Of a stretch of 32,910 nt of DNA, positions 14,514 to 22,356 are shown in pieces. Under the pieces are notes generated by a model that saw only the letters and a program-made list of their open reading frames with translations, was not told the origin of the DNA and searched no databases. Made by a program: the position numbers and the translations under genes. This DNA comes from Actinomycetes bacterium. GTDB lineage: Bacteria > Actinomycetota > Acidimicrobiia > Acidimicrobiales > RAAP-2. Position 1 is the stretch's first letter. Each line of letters begins with the position of its first letter. The stretch is taken from positions 1 through 32,910 of the forward strand of contig JAJZMD010000273.1 in NCBI GenBank assembly GCA_021803085.1. Reading direction: 5' to 3'.

Positions 14514-16858
14514 CCGGCCGGGATCGCGCCGATCAGCTCGAGGATACGAGCTGGCGGGAGGTGCTGCTCGAGGACGCGCGCGCTGAAGGGTGAGAGCGCG
14601 TCCTCGATCGCGTTGCAGAGCGTGGGGGGCGCGATGATCATGCCGCCTTCACCGACCCCCCGGAAGTTCACGTCGGCGTCCAGGGGAACCGTCTCGAGGT
14701 GCTCGATCTCGATGCGCGGGATCTCGCAAGCGGTCGCAAGGACGTAGTCCATGAACGTGCTCGACAGGTACTGGCCGGTCTCCTCGTCGTACACGGAGCG
14801 TTCCAGCAGCACCGCACCGATGCCCTGGGCGACCCCTCCCCGCACCTGCCCTTCCACGATCGCCGGGTTGATCAGGGTGCCGCAGTCCTCTGCCACCACG
14901 TACCGCTCGACGCGCACCTGTCCGGTTTCCACGTCCACCTCCACGATGGCGGCGTGCGACCCGCCCGACCACCCGCCTTCGCCTCCGTCGAAGGCGGCGG
15001 TCACCTCGACGTCTCCGGCGAGCGACGGGGGGAGCCGGCCCGGTGCCCGCGCTGCCCTGGCAAGCTCAGCGAGGCTCATCGCAGAAGCCGGCACCCCGCG
15101 CACGGCTACCGACCCCCCGGACAGCTCGATGTCCTCGGCGCCCGCCTCGAAGAGGTGGGACGCGATCTCCTTCACCCTCGCCTTGAGCGCCCGTGCTCCG
15201 TGCAGCGACGCGCCCCCAGCCATGGTCGCCGCCCGGCTGCCACCGGTCCCGAAGCCCATCGGGACGAGGTCGGAGTCGCCGACGACCACCCGTACCTGCT
15301 CGATCGGCACGCCGAACTCGTCGGCCGCGATCTGGGCGAAGGTGGTCTGGTGACTCTGGCCGTGCGGCATCTGCGAGGTGAAGAGGGTGACGGTTCCGTC
15401 CTCTGCCAGCCGGAGCCGGATCTGCTCGGGGCCCATGATGCCCCCGCCCCCCTTGCCCTCGAGCGGGCCGGGTGCCGGCTCGATGTAGGTCGCCACGCCG
15501 AAGCCCAGATACCGCCCGTGCTCACGAGCTCCCGCCTGCAGCCGTCGGAAGGAAGGCAGGTCGACCGTCGAGGCGATGGCCTCGAGCGACTCTTTGGCCG
15601 TCACCCCGGCCAGGCTGCGGCCCGTCACCATCCGGCGCGGCGGTGTCTCGCGGGTGGCCACGTTGCGGAGGCGGACCTGGATCGGCTCCATGCCGAGCTC
15701 CATGGCGACCAGGTCGACCATCCGCTCGCGCACCCAGGTCTCGGACGCCCACGGACCGCGGTAGGCGACGTACGAGGCCTTGTTCGTGACGACTGCGGTC
15801 CACTCGAACGAGAGCGCCCCGATCTTGTAGGGACCGGGGATCATGGTCTTCACGAGCTCGGGGAGCATGGTGCCCATGCCCGGGTACGCGCCGGTGTCGA
15901 TGGTCATCTTCACCCGCAGGCCGAGGATCTCGCCTTCGTTCGTGATGGCCGCCTCCACCTCGAAGCTCTCCTCCCGAGCCTGGCCGGAGAAGGTCAGGTT
16001 CTCGAGGCGGTCCTCCATCCAGCGGACCGGCCGGCCGAGCTGGCGAGACGCCGCGGCGCACGCGACGTCCTCACGGTAGGCGCCGAGCTTGAGCCCGAAG
16101 GAGCCGCCGATGTCTCCGGCGAGGACCCGCACCTTCTCCGGGGGGAGGCCGAGTGCCGTGGAGAGCGTCGTGCGCACGATGTGGACGCCCTGGGTGGCGG
16201 AGTGCACGGTGAGCTCCCCCGATTCGGGGTCGAAGCTGCAGACGACGCCCCGGCACTCCATCGGCGCGTTCTGGTGCCGGTGCTGGCGCAGATCGGCACG
16301 GACGACACGGTCGGCGCGGGCGAAGGCTCCGTCCACGTCGCCGAAGACGGCGACAGGGGAGTGCATGAGCACGTTGCCCGCCAGGTCCTCGAAGATCGCC
16401 GGGCTGGCTGGATCTCGGGCCGCCTGGGGGGTCATGACGGCGGGCAGCTCCTCGTAGTCCACCTCCACGAGCTCGCAGGCGTCTTCGGCGAGGTACCGGC
16501 TCTCGGCCACGACGAGGACCACCGGGTCGCCCACCACCCGGACCTTGTCGGAGGCCAAGGTGGTGAACGCCGGCACCGGCGCCCCCCGGGAGAACATCGC
16601 GGCGATGCCCGGGCCCGGCACGAGCGACCGCTCGAGCTCCTCGCCCGTGAGCACCAGCACCACCCCGGGCGCCTCCGCTGCCGCGCGCACGTCGATCCTG
16701 GTGATGCGGGCGTGGGCGACCGGACTGCGCACGAATGCGGCGTGCAGCATGCCGGGCAAGCGGACGTCGTCGACGTAGCGGCCCGAGCCGGTCAGGATCC
16801 GGGGGTCCTCGGATCGCCTGACGCTTGCACCCGTGTACCGCTCGGCGATGTGCTGCAC
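14510..16858 (-). CDS. Molybdenum hydroxylase large subunit (xanthine dehydrogenase/CoxL-like)
   Basis: Binds the molybdopterin cofactor and oxidises the substrate, in complex with the FAD and 2Fe-2S subunits encoded just upstream. The 782 residues start GASVRRSEDPRILTGSGRYVDDVRLPGMLHAAFVRSPVAHARI, the family N-terminus. GGSFGLKLGAYREDVACAAASRQLGRPVRWMEDR and GTGGSRAATMAGGASL are present, with the C-terminal catalytic Glu737 in FRGVGEGGMIIAPP. The active-site loop reads VAYRGPWASE near residue 365, not the AYRCSFR of aerobic (form I) CO dehydrogenase, so the substrate is more likely an aldehyde, purine or aromatic compound. GTG start with GAGGAGGTCC upstream. No Cox maturation genes are present in the window. 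Confidence 0.92.
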   Translation of the reverse strand: MQHIAERYTGASVRRSEDPRILTGSGRYVDDVRLPGMLHAAFVRSPVAHARITRIDVRAAAEAPGVVLVLTGEELERSLVPGPGIAAMFSRGAPVPAFTTLASDKVRVVGDPVVLVVAESRYLAEDACELVEVDYEELPAVMTPQAARDPASPAIFEDLAGNVLMHSPVAVFGDVDGAFARADRVVRADLRQHRHQNAPMECRGVVCSFDPESGELTVHSATQGVHIVRTTLSTALGLPPEKVRVLAGDIGGSFGLKLGAYREDVACAAASRQLGRPVRWMEDRLENLTFSGQAREESFEVEAAITNEGEILGLRVKMTIDTGAYPGMGTMLPELVKTMIPGPYKIGALSFEWTAVVTNKASYVAYRGPWASETWVRERMVDLVAMELGMEPIQVRLRNVATRETPPRRMVTGRSLAGVTAKESLEAIASTVDLPSFRRLQAGAREHGRYLGFGVATYIEPAPGPLEGKGGGGIMGPEQIRLRLAEDGTVTLFTSQMPHGQSHQTTFAQIAADEFGVPIEQVRVVVGDSDLVPMGFGTGGSRAATMAGGASLHGARALKARVKEIASHLFEAGAEDIELSGGSVAVRGVPASAMSLAELARAARAPGRLPPSLAGDVEVTAAFDGGEGGWSGGSHAAIVEVDVETGQVRVERYVVAEDCGTLINPAIVEGQVRGGVAQGIGAVLLERSVYDEETGQYLSSTFMDYVLATACEIPRIEIEHLETVPLDADVNFRGVGEGGMIIAPPTLCNAIEDALSPFSARVLEQHLPPARILELIGAIPAG

Positions 16859-16906
16859 GTGAGTGGACCTCCTCTGTCTGCGCCCGCGCGTGTCTGTGCT
16901 CGCGCG

Positions 16907-17386
16907 CTATTCGTGGGATATGGCAGCGTCGGCGGCGAGCAGGACCCCGTTGACGATGCTCTCGTAGCCGGTGCAGCGGCAGATGTTGCCCGACAGGGCC
17001 TCGCGGACCTCGGCCTCGGTTGGTTCGGGGCTCTCTGCCAGCAGCGCCGTGATCTGCATGAGGAAGCCGGGCGTGCAGAAGCCGCATTGGAAGCCGTGAG
17101 AGTCCCACATCGCCTCTTGGAGGCGGTTCATCTCGCCGTCCGGCGCCAGTCCCTCGACCGTCCGCACGTCGGCGCCACGAGCCTGGACGGCGAGCATGAG
17201 GCAGGACCGGGCCGGCTCCCCGTCGACCAGCACGGTGCAGGCGCCGCAGACCCCGTGCTCGCAGCCCAGGTGGGTGCCCGTGAGCCCGAGGTCCTCACGC
17301 AGGAAATCGGCCAGAGTGCGGCGTGCCTCGACCGATCCCCGCCGTGGGACGCCGTTGACGGTGAGCTCGACGTCGAAGGAGGTCAC
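16907..17386 (-). CDS. Molybdenum hydroxylase small subunit, two [2Fe-2S] clusters
   Basis: Carries electrons from the molybdenum centre to FAD. The 159 residues include the plant-type cluster Cys42, 47, 50 (CEHGVCGAC) and Cys62, and the second cluster Cys101, 104 (CGFC) and Cys136, 138 (CRC), all eight ligands in the standard spacing. The GTG start at 17386 overlaps the stop of the FAD subunit (GTGA), so the two are translationally coupled. The large-subunit gene follows after 48 bases. Order FAD, Fe-S, Mo is that of cox-type operons. Confidence 0.95.
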   Translation of the reverse strand: MTSFDVELTVNGVPRRGSVEARRTLADFLREDLGLTGTHLGCEHGVCGACTVLVDGEPARSCLMLAVQARGADVRTVEGLAPDGEMNRLQEAMWDSHGFQCGFCTPGFLMQITALLAESPEPTEAEVREALSGNICRCTGYESIVNGVLLAADAAISHE

Positions 17387-18297
17387 GCCGCCTCCCTCGC
17401 GCGCTGGGCTGCCAGCTTCAACGTCCGCCGCGCCAGGACCCCGGCGACGTGGCGGCGGTAGGCGGCAGAGCCGTGCACGTCGGCAGGCGGCGACAACCGA
17501 GTCATGGTGTTCTCGGCTGCGTCGGCGAATGCTCCGTCGGCGGGTTCCGCCCCGGCCAGCATCTGCTCGGTCTCCGGCAGCCGGACCGGGGTGTCGCCGA
17601 CGCCGGCCAGTGCCAAGCGGGCCTCCTCGATCCGACCGGTGCTCGTGTCGAGGCGGACCATCGCCGCCGCTCCGACGATCGCGAAGTCGCCGTGCCGGCG
17701 GGCCACCTCGTCGACGGCCCAGCCCGTGCCCGGCGCCGACGACGGGACGCGCAACGTGGTGAGGAGCTCGTCAGGCGCGAGCGCGGTGGTGAAGAACCCC
17801 GTGAAGAAGTCGGCCGCCGGGATGCTTCGCCGGCCGCGGGCCCGGCTCTCGGCGACCAGCTCGGCCTCGAGGACCAGCGCGACCGCCGGCAGCTCGGCCG
17901 CGGGGTCGGCGTGGGACAGGCTCCCCCCGATCGTCCCTCGACTGCGGATCGCGGGGTGGCCGATCAGCGGCAAGGCGTCGGCGAGAACCGGAGCCAGGCT
18001 TCGTACGCGCTCGTCCCTCTCGGCTTCGCGCTCGCGGACCATGGCGCCGACGGCCAGGTGGCCGCCGGCGGTGTCGAGGGCCTTCAAGGCGGTGATCCCG
18101 GCCAGGTCGACCAGGCGCGATGGCCGGGCCAGCCGCAAGGAGAGCAGTGGGACGAGGCTCTGGCCGCCGGCGAGCGGCCGAGCCTCGTCGCCGGCCTCGC
18201 CCAGCACGAAGAGCGCCTCCTCGAGGGTGTCGGGGGCGGAGTAGTCGAACGGCGGCGGTTTCACGGTGAGAGAACCTACGCGCGCGGCGTCCTTCAT
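17383..18297 (-). CDS. Molybdenum hydroxylase FAD-binding (medium) subunit
   Basis: First gene of the hydroxylase operon; the protein passes electrons from the 2Fe-2S subunit to an external acceptor through FAD. The 304-residue product has both FAD signatures of the family: PLAGGQSLVPLLSLRLARPSRLVDL and IRSRGTIGGSLSHADPAAELPAV, and ends in the usual CO_deh_flav_C domain (YRRHVAGVLARRTL). The ATG at 18297 lacks a clear ribosome site; a GTG at 18264 (VKPPPFDYSAP) is closer to the common N-terminus and could be the real start. Confidence 0.93.
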   Translation of the reverse strand: MKDAARVGSLTVKPPPFDYSAPDTLEEALFVLGEAGDEARPLAGGQSLVPLLSLRLARPSRLVDLAGITALKALDTAGGHLAVGAMVREREAERDERVRSLAPVLADALPLIGHPAIRSRGTIGGSLSHADPAAELPAVALVLEAELVAESRARGRRSIPAADFFTGFFTTALAPDELLTTLRVPSSAPGTGWAVDEVARRHGDFAIVGAAAMVRLDTSTGRIEEARLALAGVGDTPVRLPETEQMLAGAEPADGAFADAAENTMTRLSPPADVHGSAAYRRHVAGVLARRTLKLAAQRAREAA

Positions 18298-18681
18298 GCT
18301 CGAGGCGAATGATCAGGGTGGGCGCGTGGCGCCGCTCTGAGCTTGCCGCAGCAGGCCCGGCGGTCCCCAGGCACGGGGTGACGCGTGCTGCCCGCGCCCG
18401 AGACCGGCGAGGTGTCGGTCATGATGACGTGTGGTCGGGGGGAAGCCCGAGAGAAGTCCGAGAGAAGTCCGAGAGAGGCCGTCGCCGGGTGACCGGAGAG
18501 CGACCCATGAACAGGCGAGCAGGCGAAGAGCCGAGCAGGCGAGCGGGAGCGAACACGCGAGCGGGAGCGAACGAGAGGGAGCGAGATGGTTGGGCGTGAC
18601 TCGCGTAGCCAACACGGCCGGTCGGGGCATGCACCGCCGCCAGGGTGCGGCGTGACGGCTCGGGACCCGGAGGTGACGTAG
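18298..18681. other. Intergenic region between the Mo-hydroxylase operon and the PBP gene (384 bp)
   Basis: Both flanking genes point away from this stretch, so it must hold two promoters, but I see no good hexamer pair. It contains purine-rich short repeats (18447-18572). The open frames across it are composed of these repeats and lack any protein signature. The far right has the PBP ribosome site GGAGGTG (18669-18675). Confidence 0.45.
18447..18572 (+). repeat. Purine-rich short tandem and direct repeats
   Basis: CCGAGAGAAGT occurs in two perfect tandem copies (18447-18457, 18458-18468) plus a degenerate third (18469-18479). Further on, GCGAGCGGGAGCGAAC occurs twice (18539-18554, 18557-18572), preceded by two copies of GAGCAGGCGA. 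The plus strand is strongly purine-biased over about 150 bases. The bias could affect transcription or form an unusual DNA structure; no function is shown. Confidence 0.6.
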
Positions 18682-20211
18682 GTGGGGCGCAGGATCCGGT
18701 GGCTCGGCCTCGTTCTCGTGGTGTGCTTCGGGCTCGTCCTCGCCCAGCTCGTCAACATCCAGGTACGGCAGGCACAGGCACTCGACAGCACACGCACAAA
18801 CCCCCGGGTCGCCGCAACCCAAGACAACAACCCCCGAGGCGCCATTCTTGCTGCCAACGGCGAGGTCCTCGCCCGCTCGGTGAAGGCGCCCAAGGGATCC
18901 GGGCCCTACCGGTACGTGCGGCAGTACCCGACCGGCTCGCTCTTCGCGCAGATCGTCGGCTACGACTCCCCGTACTACGGCACCAATGGCGTCGAAGATG
19001 TGTACAACCAGTGGCTCATGCCTCATTCCCAGTCTCCGCAGAACCTGGGCCAGGTACTCACACCTCCCCCGCCATCGACCGACTCGGTCACCCTCACTCT
19101 CGAGCCGTACCTGCAGGCCTTCGCGGCCCACGAGCTCGCCACCATCCCGTCAGCGAACAAGGACGGCGCGATCGTGGTTTTGCAGCCTCAAACCGGGGCG
19201 GTGCTCGCGATGTACTCGAGCCCGACGTACACACCCAGCCCACTCGTGTCCCCGAACATCACAACGGAGAAGACGGCCGGGCACGCCGACTTCACAGTTC
19301 CGGACCACGAGGGCTTCTACCCGGGCGTGCCACTCGCCACCTTCGATCCCGAGCCCCCGGGCTCGACGTTCAAGATCGTCACGACGTCGGCGGTCTACAA
19401 CCTGAAGCCGTCTCTCGAGAGCTTCACATATCCGGTGGCAGCGTGCACGAGCCTGCCAGACTCCACGAAGCTGCTCTGCAACGATGCGACAAGCCCCGCT
19501 GGGGCGTCGCCGTGCGGCGGGACGATCCCCGAGATGCTTCCGCCCTCGTGTGACCCGGGCTATGCGAATCTCGGCCTCGCCATCGGTGGCACAGTCCTGT
19601 GGCGCCAAGCCGGGCTCTTCGGCTACAACCAGAAGCCGCCGATCGACCTGCCGTACGCGTCGGTGTCGACGTTCCCCGCCCCCGGGACATTCTCGGTCAC
19701 AAAGCTCGGGCCCCCGGGTCTGGCCTACTCCGCCTTCGGCCAGCAAGACGTGAAGGCGACCGCGCTCCAGCAGGCGATGGTCGCGGCCGCGGTCGCCAAC
19801 GGCGGCAACCTGATGACCCCCCACGTCCTGTCGGTCGTGCGCGATTCCAACGGCCAGGTCGTGAAGCGCTACGTGCCCACCGTGTACAAGCACACGATGA
19901 GCGCGTCGGCCGCAGCCGAGGTGGGAAAGCTCATGGCTTCCGTCGCCACCGCGCCTGACGGGACCGCCTACGGGATCTTCCCTCCGTCGCTCAAGGCCGC
20001 GGTGAAGACCGGCACCGCGCAGACGGGCCTCTCCAACCCGACAGCGAACATCCACGACTGGATGATCGGGTTCGCGCCCTCCACACATCCGCAGGTCGCG
20101 GTGTGCGTCCTCGTGCCCTTCCAGCCGTCGAACACGTATGGCGCGACCACGGCGGGACCCATCATGCGGGCGGTGCTCACAGCGGCGCTCCACCCGCCGC
20201 CAGGTCAGTAG
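18682..20211 (+). CDS. Penicillin-binding protein transpeptidase (PbpA/FtsI-like), orphan
   Basis: A peptidoglycan D,D-transpeptidase anchored by one N-terminal helix (residues 6-24). After NPRGAILAANGEVLARS (start of the extracellular linker domain), the transpeptidase domain has the SxxK motif in PGSTFKIVT (Ser228, Lys231) and KTGT at 442-445. The SxN motif region reads PPSCDPGYANLGLAIG, with SCD (289-291) where relatives usually have SCN followed by TAF. The Asn is therefore changed or displaced, which might alter activity. At 509 residues it is the size of PbpA. GTG start with GGAGGTG 6 bases upstream. The usual neighbours of pbpA (rodA/ftsW, serine/threonine kinase, phosphatase, FHA genes) are absent, so this is probably a second, accessory copy. 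Confidence 0.88.
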   Translation: MGRRIRWLGLVLVVCFGLVLAQLVNIQVRQAQALDSTRTNPRVAATQDNNPRGAILAANGEVLARSVKAPKGSGPYRYVRQYPTGSLFAQIVGYDSPYYGTNGVEDVYNQWLMPHSQSPQNLGQVLTPPPPSTDSVTLTLEPYLQAFAAHELATIPSANKDGAIVVLQPQTGAVLAMYSSPTYTPSPLVSPNITTEKTAGHADFTVPDHEGFYPGVPLATFDPEPPGSTFKIVTTSAVYNLKPSLESFTYPVAACTSLPDSTKLLCNDATSPAGASPCGGTIPEMLPPSCDPGYANLGLAIGGTVLWRQAGLFGYNQKPPIDLPYASVSTFPAPGTFSVTKLGPPGLAYSAFGQQDVKATALQQAMVAAAVANGGNLMTPHVLSVVRDSNGQVVKRYVPTVYKHTMSASAAAEVGKLMASVATAPDGTAYGIFPPSLKAAVKTGTAQTGLSNPTANIHDWMIGFAPSTHPQVAVCVLVPFQPSNTYGATTAGPIMRAVLTAALHPPPGQ

Positions 20212-20216
20212 CTAGT

Positions 20217-20245
20217 TTGCACGTACATGCGAATGTCTGTACAAT
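20217..20245 (+). promoter_or_regulatory. Leaderless-type promoter within a 28-bp palindrome, upstream of TauE operon
   Basis: TTGCAC (20217-20222) and TACAAT (20240-20245) form a -35/-10 pair with ideal 17-bp spacing, and the GTG start of the next gene lies only 7 bases after the -10, so the transcript probably begins at or next to the start codon. The same bases form an imperfect palindrome (20217-20244): TTGnACnnACATnC facing GnATGTnnGTnCAA, 10 of 14 pairs matching. GntR/HutC-type regulators bind such sites, and one is encoded as the third gene of this operon, so autoregulation is likely. Confidence 0.6.
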
Positions 20246-20251
20246 AGGAGC

Positions 20252-21091
20252 GTGACGCCGCTCGACTTCGTGGTCTCCCTCGCGCTGATCTCGGTCGCGG
20301 CGGGAGTGCTCGGGTCCCTGATCGGCCTCGGCGGCGGCGTGGTGATCGTCCCTCTCCTCACGCTGGTGTACCACGTGGACATCCGGCTGGCGATCGGGGC
20401 CAGCATCGTCTCGGTGATCGCCACCTCGAGCGGAGCGGCCGCCGCCTACGTCAGAGAGCGGATGACCAACCTCCGGGCGGGCATGTTCCTCGAGATCGCG
20501 ACGACCACGGGGGCGGTGAGCGGCGCGTACCTCACCACCGTGCTGCCGACTCGGTTCTTGTTCGTCTTCTTCGGGGTCGTTCTCGCCTACTCCTCGTTCA
20601 CCACGTTCCGGCGACGGCACGCGGACCAGCCGCTGACGGTGTCGCACGACCGGATCGCCAATTACTTCAACCTGCACGGCTCCTACTACGACGCCGTCGA
20701 GCAACGGGAGATCCCCTACAAGGTGGTCGGCACGAAGCCCGGGCTGGCCCTCATGTACGTCGCGGGTCTGGTGAGCGCGTTGCTCGGGATCGGCTCTGGC
20801 GCGTTGAAGGTGCCGGCCATGGACAGCGCCATGCACCTTCCCATGAAGGTGTCGTCGGCCACCAGCAACTTCATGATCGGGGTCACCGCCGCGGCGAGCG
20901 CCGGCGTGTACTTCATCCGCGGCCAGATCGATCCCATCATCGCCGCACCGGTCGCGGCCGGCGTCCTCCTCGGGGCCACCCTCGGTGCCCGGGTCCTCGG
21001 CCGGGTCACGAGCAAGACCGTGCGGATCGTCTTCGTGGTCGTGCTCGTGGTCATCTCCCTGGAGATGCTGCAGAAGGGGATCTTCCCGTGA
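20252..21091 (+). CDS. TauE/SafE family membrane transporter (sulfite/anion exporter-like)
   Basis: A 279-residue polytopic membrane protein. SVAAGVLGSLIGLGGGVVIVPLLTLVYHVDIRLAIGASIVSVIATS is the first TauE/SafE half, with the GLGGG-x-x-xVPLL signature. YVAGLVSALLGIGSGALKVPAMDSAMHLPMKVSSATSNFMIG is the mirrored second half. About seven or eight helices are predicted, with a hydrophilic loop at about 115-160. Members export sulfite, sulfoacetate or other organic anions; the substrate here is unknown. GTG start; a possible AGGAG directly precedes it, but the -10 is so close that leaderless translation seems likely. Operon with DUF1634 and GntR genes. Confidence 0.9.
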   Translation: MTPLDFVVSLALISVAAGVLGSLIGLGGGVVIVPLLTLVYHVDIRLAIGASIVSVIATSSGAAAAYVRERMTNLRAGMFLEIATTTGAVSGAYLTTVLPTRFLFVFFGVVLAYSSFTTFRRRHADQPLTVSHDRIANYFNLHGSYYDAVEQREIPYKVVGTKPGLALMYVAGLVSALLGIGSGALKVPAMDSAMHLPMKVSSATSNFMIGVTAAASAGVYFIRGQIDPIIAAPVAAGVLLGATLGARVLGRVTSKTVRIVFVVVLVVISLEMLQKGIFP

Positions 21092-21597
21092 GGCACCCGA
21101 ACCTGCCGGCCGGCGTTCCAGAGCGGCCCCCCTACGACCAGCCGCCCGTCGAGGCACTCGGGCGCTCGGGGGGCCGCGTGCTCAGCCCCGAGGAAGCGGC
21201 AGTGATGGCGGAGAAGGTCCGCAAGGTGGAGGTGGCGATCAGCCTCGTGCTGCGCACCGGCGTGGTCGTGAGCGTGCTCGTCATCGCCACCGGCCTCGGT
21301 CTCATGTTCGCCCACCACAGCGCCTACCTGCCAGTGAGCGGGCACTTCTCCTATCATCAGCTCACGTCGAGGTCGACGCCGTTCCCGCACTCGTTCTCCG
21401 CGCTCGGGCGGTCGATCGCCCGCGGGCAAGGACGGGGGATCATCGTGCTCGGTGTGCTGATCCTGATCCTCACGCCCGTTCTCCGGGTGGCTGTCGGCGT
21501 GCTGTCGTTCGTCTACGAAAAGGACCCTCCGATGGCACTCGTCACGCTTTTCGTGCTCGCCGTCCTCATCGGCTCGTTCTTCCTCGCCGGGGTGTGA
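21088..21597 (+). CDS. DUF1634 membrane protein
   Basis: The 169-residue protein starts with a polar tail of about 45 residues and then has three membrane helices: VEVAISLVLRTGVVVSVLVIATGLGLMF, GIIVLGVLILILTPVLRVAVGVLSF, and MALVTLFVLAVLIGSFFLAGV. The E-x-x-IS-x-xLRTGV and LTPVLRV...F-x-x-E-x-D patterns are DUF1634 hallmarks. This family is repeatedly found next to TauE/SafE transporters and may be an accessory subunit. Its GTG start overlaps the TauE stop (GTGA, 21088-21091). Confidence 0.88.
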   Translation: MRHPNLPAGVPERPPYDQPPVEALGRSGGRVLSPEEAAVMAEKVRKVEVAISLVLRTGVVVSVLVIATGLGLMFAHHSAYLPVSGHFSYHQLTSRSTPFPHSFSALGRSIARGQGRGIIVLGVLILILTPVLRVAVGVLSFVYEKDPPMALVTLFVLAVLIGSFFLAGV

Positions 21598-21600
21598 CCG

Positions 21601-22356
21601 ATGGCGACCGCGCTCGACCGGTCGAGCCCCCTGCCCCTTTGGGCACAGATCGTCGATGACCTTCGCCGCCGTCTGCTGAGCGGGGAGTTCGAGGAGCGCT
21701 TCGCGACCGACGAGGAGCTCACGCGCGAGTACGAGGTCAGCCGGCAGACGGCGAGAGAGGCAGTCCGCCGCCTCACCGCCGACGGGCTGGTGGTGCGGCA
21801 ACGAGGCCGTGGCAGCTCCGTCACCCAGCCGGTTCTCGAGCAGCCGCTGCACTCCCTTTACAGCCTGGCCTCGACGGTGCGAGCCAGCGGCATCGAAGAG
21901 CGGAGCGAGGTGCTCGCGGCCGAGCGACGCCCTGCCTCGGCGGAGGTTGCCGCACAGCTCCTGGTGAGCGCCGGCGCGGAGGTCGTGTTCGTCGAGCGGC
22001 TCCGCATCGCGGGGGGCGAGCCCATCGCGTGGGACCGGTCGTGGCTGCCCGCGCATCGGGCTCGAGCGCTCCTCGGCGCCGATCTGTCCTCCGGGGGCCT
22101 TTACGACCTGCTCGCCAGCCACTGCTCCCTGCGCATCACGGGGGGCTGGGAGCGCATCCGACCCGTGATCCCCGAGGTCACCGAGCGCAAGCTGCTGCGC
22201 CTGCCACCCAAGACGGCGGCCTTCTCGATCGAACGGCTCGCCCGCGCCGGAGAGGACCCCGTCGAGTGGCGAAAGAGCCTCATCCGGGGAGACCGCTACT
22301 CGCTGACCGCCCAGTGGCCGGTCGCCACGCTGCATCAGCCCGACGGGCTTCGCTGA
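21601..22356 (+). CDS. GntR-family regulator with UTRA ligand domain
   Basis: A 251-residue regulator. The N-terminal winged helix reads PLWAQIVDDLRRRLLSGEFEERFATDEELTREYEVSRQTAREAVRRLTADGLVVRQRGRGSSV, a full GntR domain. Residues about 85-240 match the UTRA/HutC effector domain (VVFVERLRIAGGEPIAWDRSWLP). It begins 3 bases after the DUF1634 stop, so it belongs to the TauE operon. I infer that it represses the operon by binding the palindrome at 20217-20244 until the exported compound or a precursor accumulates. Its 3' end overlaps the convergent histidine kinase gene by 77 bases. Confidence 0.92.
   Translation: MATALDRSSPLPLWAQIVDDLRRRLLSGEFEERFATDEELTREYEVSRQTAREAVRRLTADGLVVRQRGRGSSVTQPVLEQPLHSLYSLASTVRASGIEERSEVLAAERRPASAEVAAQLLVSAGAEVVFVERLRIAGGEPIAWDRSWLPAHRARALLGADLSSGGLYDLLASHCSLRITGGWERIRPVIPEVTERKLLRLPPKTAAFSIERLARAGEDPVEWRKSLIRGDRYSLTAQWPVATLHQPDGLR

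Noticed and set aside
14510-16858. Annotation as aerobic carbon monoxide dehydrogenase CoxL
   Set aside because: The form I active-site loop AYRCSFR is absent (AYRGPW instead), and no coxDEFG genes accompany it.
14699-17461. 920-codon open frame on the plus strand
   Set aside because: Antisense to the Mo and 2Fe-2S subunits; the product has the composition of a GC-rich shadow frame.
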